Below, one piece after another: positions 5,568 to 7,550 of a stretch of DNA of 7,550 nucleotides. Location: the NCBI GenBank assembly GCA_002314685.1, contig DCHB01000060.1, positions 17,090-24,639 on the forward strand, read 5' to 3'. The position numbers and the translations under genes were made by a program. This DNA is from Clostridiales bacterium UBA1763. GTDB lineage: Bacteria > Bacillota > Clostridia > Oscillospirales > Oscillospiraceae. Within the stretch, counting starts at the first letter, position 1, and each line of letters opens with the position of its first letter. Under the pieces are notes generated by a model, which was not told the origin of the DNA, ran no database searches, and saw only the letters and a program-made list of their open reading frames with translations.

Positions 5568-6827
5568 TCAGTTTATCAATACTGCCGCCGCGGTGCCGAT
5601 AATTGTCATCTCGTCTCCCGTGACAAACTCAAAGCTTCTGCCGAATTTTTCGCCCGCAAGACCGAGCATATACTTTTCAAGCAGAGGTCTGTATAGAGAG
5701 CTCTTCTTGAATAATGAGCCGTCTGAGGATATGCACACCTTATTAGTCTTTCCCGCGTCCGTCAAAAGCATAATTGCCGTCAGAGTACAGCTCATGCACT
5801 TAACCGAACGGTCAAAGAGTTCATGTATTATGTAAACCGTTTTCTCTGTGTCCTCGGCGGTGAAGCAGTCGGGTGTGTTGCCGAGTGCCCACGCATCTGC
5901 CTGCTGTGATTTAAGTCTGTCGAGCTTAATAAGATACTCGCAGGCGGCATCGGAAAACAGCTTCTCTCTTGCCGCACCGCGGAGAGTATAGCGACAAAGC
6001 TCGCCGAAATATGCGCCTGAGCACATTTTTTCGCAGGTATAACAGCCCTTATCGGGCAGATTTTCGTCCATTTCGAGGTCAAAATCGCCTCGCGGGAAGC
6101 AGTCAGACGAGCCCGTTTCAAGGTTTATGAGCATCTTTTGCTCTCTGTCGGAGCCGAGCTTTGTAATCTTGCTCTCGGGAAGCATACAGCAGGTGTTCAC
6201 TCCCGTACCCGCTACCATGCCGATTATTCCGTCGTATTCGCTTTTAGGTCTCAGCGCAATGCCGCCTAAGAGCGTTGCGGGGGTGTCGTTCAATACAACT
6301 ATTTTCTTTTTGCCGTAGCCGCGGCGGGTAAGCTCTGCATTTAAGTCCTCACCTATGAGTCTGCCCTCAGAGCCTGACAGCTTCACCTGCTTTGTGAGGC
6401 TCATAACGCGGCTGTCCTTGTCGGGTGTGACCTCGGCGGGATAGGAGAAGCAAACGCCTATCTCGTCTGTTTTGTCCAAAAAAGGCTCAATGCCGTCTGC
6501 CGTGCATTTAATGAACTCCGACCACTCGGCGGGCTCACCCGCACCCGGCATAAGTCTGCGGCTTATGCCCTCAATGTTCACCTTGCCGTCTGCAAAGCTC
6601 ACAAGCGCGGTGCGGTAATTTGTGCCGCCTGCATCAACCACTACTGCATAGCGATTTTCGGGTAGCTCCTTATCGCCGCGCAGATAGGTCGGTATCATGG
6701 GCACGACCTTAGTCTTTTCGTTCAGACCTCTTAGCATACTCTCATAAGATGCCTGTGTGCATTTTTCAAGGTCAACTCTGTCGCTGTTCATGCCGTGGGA
6801 GAGCATGAACTGTTTAATCTTCTCCAT
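5568..6827 (-). CDS. Hexokinase-family sugar kinase (eukaryotic-type hexokinase fold)
   Basis: Cytoplasmic kinase expected to phosphorylate a hexose such as glucose with ATP at the entry of glycolysis. It is 419 aa from the ATG at 6825-6827. The order of motifs follows eukaryotic-type hexokinases rather than the shorter ROK kinases: phosphate-1 loop VVDAGGTNYR at about 63-72, sugar-binding stretch SYPAEVT...LTKQVKLSG at about 128-151, VVLNDTPATLLGG with catalytic Asp181, VAGTGVNTCCM at about 205-215, INLETGSSD with Glu237, EKMCSGAYFGEL with Glu266, and SSDGSLFKKS at about 367-376 in the adenosine region. A TTG at 6836 in frame gives 3 more residues but lies in the terminator T-tract. No promoter or adjacent strong ribosome site is visible; see the terminator entry. 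True sugar preference is not readable. Confidence 0.9.
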   Translation of the reverse strand: MEKIKQFMLSHGMNSDRVDLEKCTQASYESMLRGLNEKTKVVPMIPTYLRGDKELPENRYAVVVDAGGTNYRTALVSFADGKVNIEGISRRLMPGAGEPAEWSEFIKCTADGIEPFLDKTDEIGVCFSYPAEVTPDKDSRVMSLTKQVKLSGSEGRLIGEDLNAELTRRGYGKKKIVVLNDTPATLLGGIALRPKSEYDGIIGMVAGTGVNTCCMLPESKITKLGSDREQKMLINLETGSSDCFPRGDFDLEMDENLPDKGCYTCEKMCSGAYFGELCRYTLRGAAREKLFSDAACEYLIKLDRLKSQQADAWALGNTPDCFTAEDTEKTVYIIHELFDRSVKCMSCTLTAIMLLTDAGKTNKVCISSDGSLFKKSSLYRPLLEKYMLGLAGEKFGRSFEFVTGDEMTIIGTAAAVLIN

Positions 6828-6835
6828 GTCTTTCA

Positions 6836-6866
6836 AAAAATTCGGCGGCTGAGCCGCCGAATTTTT
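6836..6866 (-). terminator. Intrinsic terminator after the SPFH gene, abutting the hexokinase start
   Basis: A perfect GC-rich stem (GGCGGC/GCCGCC core at 6844-6849 and 6853-6858, extended by TTC/GAA and an A/T run) with a 3-base loop and six Ts on the minus strand at 6835-6840. It follows the SPFH stop by 10 bases, and the hexokinase ATG is only 7 bases beyond the T-tract. A GAGAGG at 6868-6873 lies just before the hairpin. Confidence 0.85.
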
Positions 6867-6876
6867 ACCTCTCGAA

Positions 6877-7550
6877 TTATTCTTTCGCTGTGGGTGCTTC
6901 CTTTACGGATTCGACTATACCCTCTGCAAGACCTGCTATTGCCTGAATTTCGCTGGGAATTATAATCTTTGTAGCCTTGCCGTTTGCGGCGGCTGTGAAT
7001 GCCTCAAGTGCCTTAATCTTCAAAACGCCCTCGCCGGGTGCCGCTTCGTTAATAAGGCGAATGCCCTCTGCAGTAGCGGTCTGCACCTTTAAGATAGCCT
7101 CTGCCTGACCTTCTGCCTCGAGAATCTGCTGCTGCTTCTTTGCATCGGCACGCAGGATTGCGGATTCCTTTTCACCCTCTGCCTCGAGGATAGCCGCACG
7201 CTTTTCACCCTCTGCACGCAGGATTGCCTCACGGCGTTCACGCTCTGCCTTCATCTGCTTTTCCATGGCGGTCTGAATTTCTTTAGGCGGCAGGATGTTC
7301 TTCAGCTCGACGCGATTGACCTTGATGCCCCAAGGGTCGGTTGCCTCGTCGAGGATGTTGCGCATCTTTGCATTGATAATGTCACGGCTTGTCAGACACT
7401 GGTCAAGCTCAAGGTCGCCGATAATATTACGAAGGGTTGTTGCGGAAAGATTTTCGATTGCTACCATGGGATGCTCAATGCCGTAGGTGTAGAGCTTCGG
7501 GTCTGTTATCTGGAAGTAGATAACAGTGTCGATCTGCATGGTGACGTTAT
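6877..7550 (-). CDS. SPFH/band-7 domain protein (stomatin/QmcA-like), 5' end outside the window
   Basis: Membrane-associated scaffold of the stomatin/prohibitin/flotillin/HflC superfamily; such proteins oligomerise into membrane rings or microdomains and often assist proteases or NfeD partners. The reading frame continues through the window edge: the ATG at 7539 is internal, since the preceding codons (N-V-T) fit the family pattern DNVTxxIDxVxYFQITDP. Counting from that Met, the visible part has the SPFH core at 1-90, including DPWGIKVNRVELKNILPP, then a long charged coiled coil at about 95-155 built of 11-residue repeats, then an Ala/Gly-rich C-terminal region with the KIIIPSE motif usual near the end. 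The N-terminal membrane segment is not in view. It ends before a strong terminator. The neighbour hexokinase gives no clear functional link. Confidence 0.92.
   Translation of the reverse strand, partial: NVTMQIDTVIYFQITDPKLYTYGIEHPMVAIENLSATTLRNIIGDLELDQCLTSRDIINAKMRNILDEATDPWGIKVNRVELKNILPPKEIQTAMEKQMKAERERREAILRAEGEKRAAILEAEGEKESAILRADAKKQQQILEAEGQAEAILKVQTATAEGIRLINEAAPGEGVLKIKALEAFTAAANGKATKIIIPSEIQAIAGLAEGIVESVKEAPTAKE
7096..7227 (-). repeat. Four tandem 11-residue (hendecad) repeats in the SPFH coiled coil
   Basis: Consecutive units AILRAEGEKRA, AILEAEGEKES, AILRADAKKQQ and QILEAEGQAEA, each 33 bases. The register is exact. Eleven-residue periodicity favours a right-handed or straight coiled coil, as known for SPFH ring walls. 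Confidence 0.85.

Noticed and set aside
7096..7227. CRISPR-like or DNA-level tandem repeat
   Set aside because: The 33-base periodicity is explained by the 11-residue coiled-coil units and the units differ in sequence.
7537..7539. ATG as the true start of the SPFH gene
   Set aside because: The frame stays open upstream to the window edge and the preceding codons fit the SPFH core, so this Met is internal.

Overview
The window reads as a stretch of chromosome from a Gram-positive gut-type anaerobe, most likely Bacillota, class Clostridia (Ruminococcaceae/Oscillospiraceae-like). That placement is an inference. It rests on strong GGAGG ribosome sites, TTGACA/TAATAT-type promoters in AT-rich spacers within moderate-GC coding DNA, lipoprotein-type binding proteins, and the protein families present. 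Every gene I can support lies on the minus strand, so the genes are read from high to low coordinates.

Layout in transcription order: (1) 7550-6877, the 3' part of an SPFH/band-7 membrane scaffold protein, closed by a strong hairpin terminator (6836-6866). (2) 6827-5568, a sugar kinase of the eukaryotic-type hexokinase family whose start codon sits directly behind that terminator, closed by a second strong terminator (5524-5555). (3) 5452-2615, a four-gene zinc-uptake operon: Fur-family regulator (Zur-like), lipoprotein ZnuA, ATPase ZnuC, permease ZnuB. It has its own promoter and a Fur-type operator, and successive genes overlap by 4, 1 and 4 bases, as expected for translational coupling. 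(4) 2432-83, a polar amino-acid ABC importer operon: binding lipoprotein, permease, ATPase. It is driven by a near-consensus extended -10 promoter behind a cluster of TGAAT/ATTCA half-sites that resemble ARG boxes, and an intercistronic hairpin follows the binding-protein gene. Positions 1-82 hold no recognisable gene.

The most unusual item is the amino-acid binding protein at 1614-2432. Its segments are in the wrong order. Directly after the lipoprotein signal comes the part that normally forms the C-terminus of family-3 solute-binding proteins (LKILDTEYVTEDYAIAV...). A linker follows, then the usual N-terminal half (TMGTNAAFPPYEF...), and the protein stops at the point where the C-terminal part would normally begin (...IIDNQPAQAFVAANNG). 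The total length is normal and the recognisable ligand-site motifs are all present, so it looks like a natural circular permutation, not a fragment. In this order each lobe of the two-lobed fold becomes nearly contiguous in sequence, and the lipid anchor is attached close to lobe 2 instead of lobe 1.

Secondary points are a ZnuA that appears to lack the usual third zinc-binding histidine, and a hexokinase start with no normal adjacent ribosome site but a GAGAGG that the terminator hairpin could bring into position.
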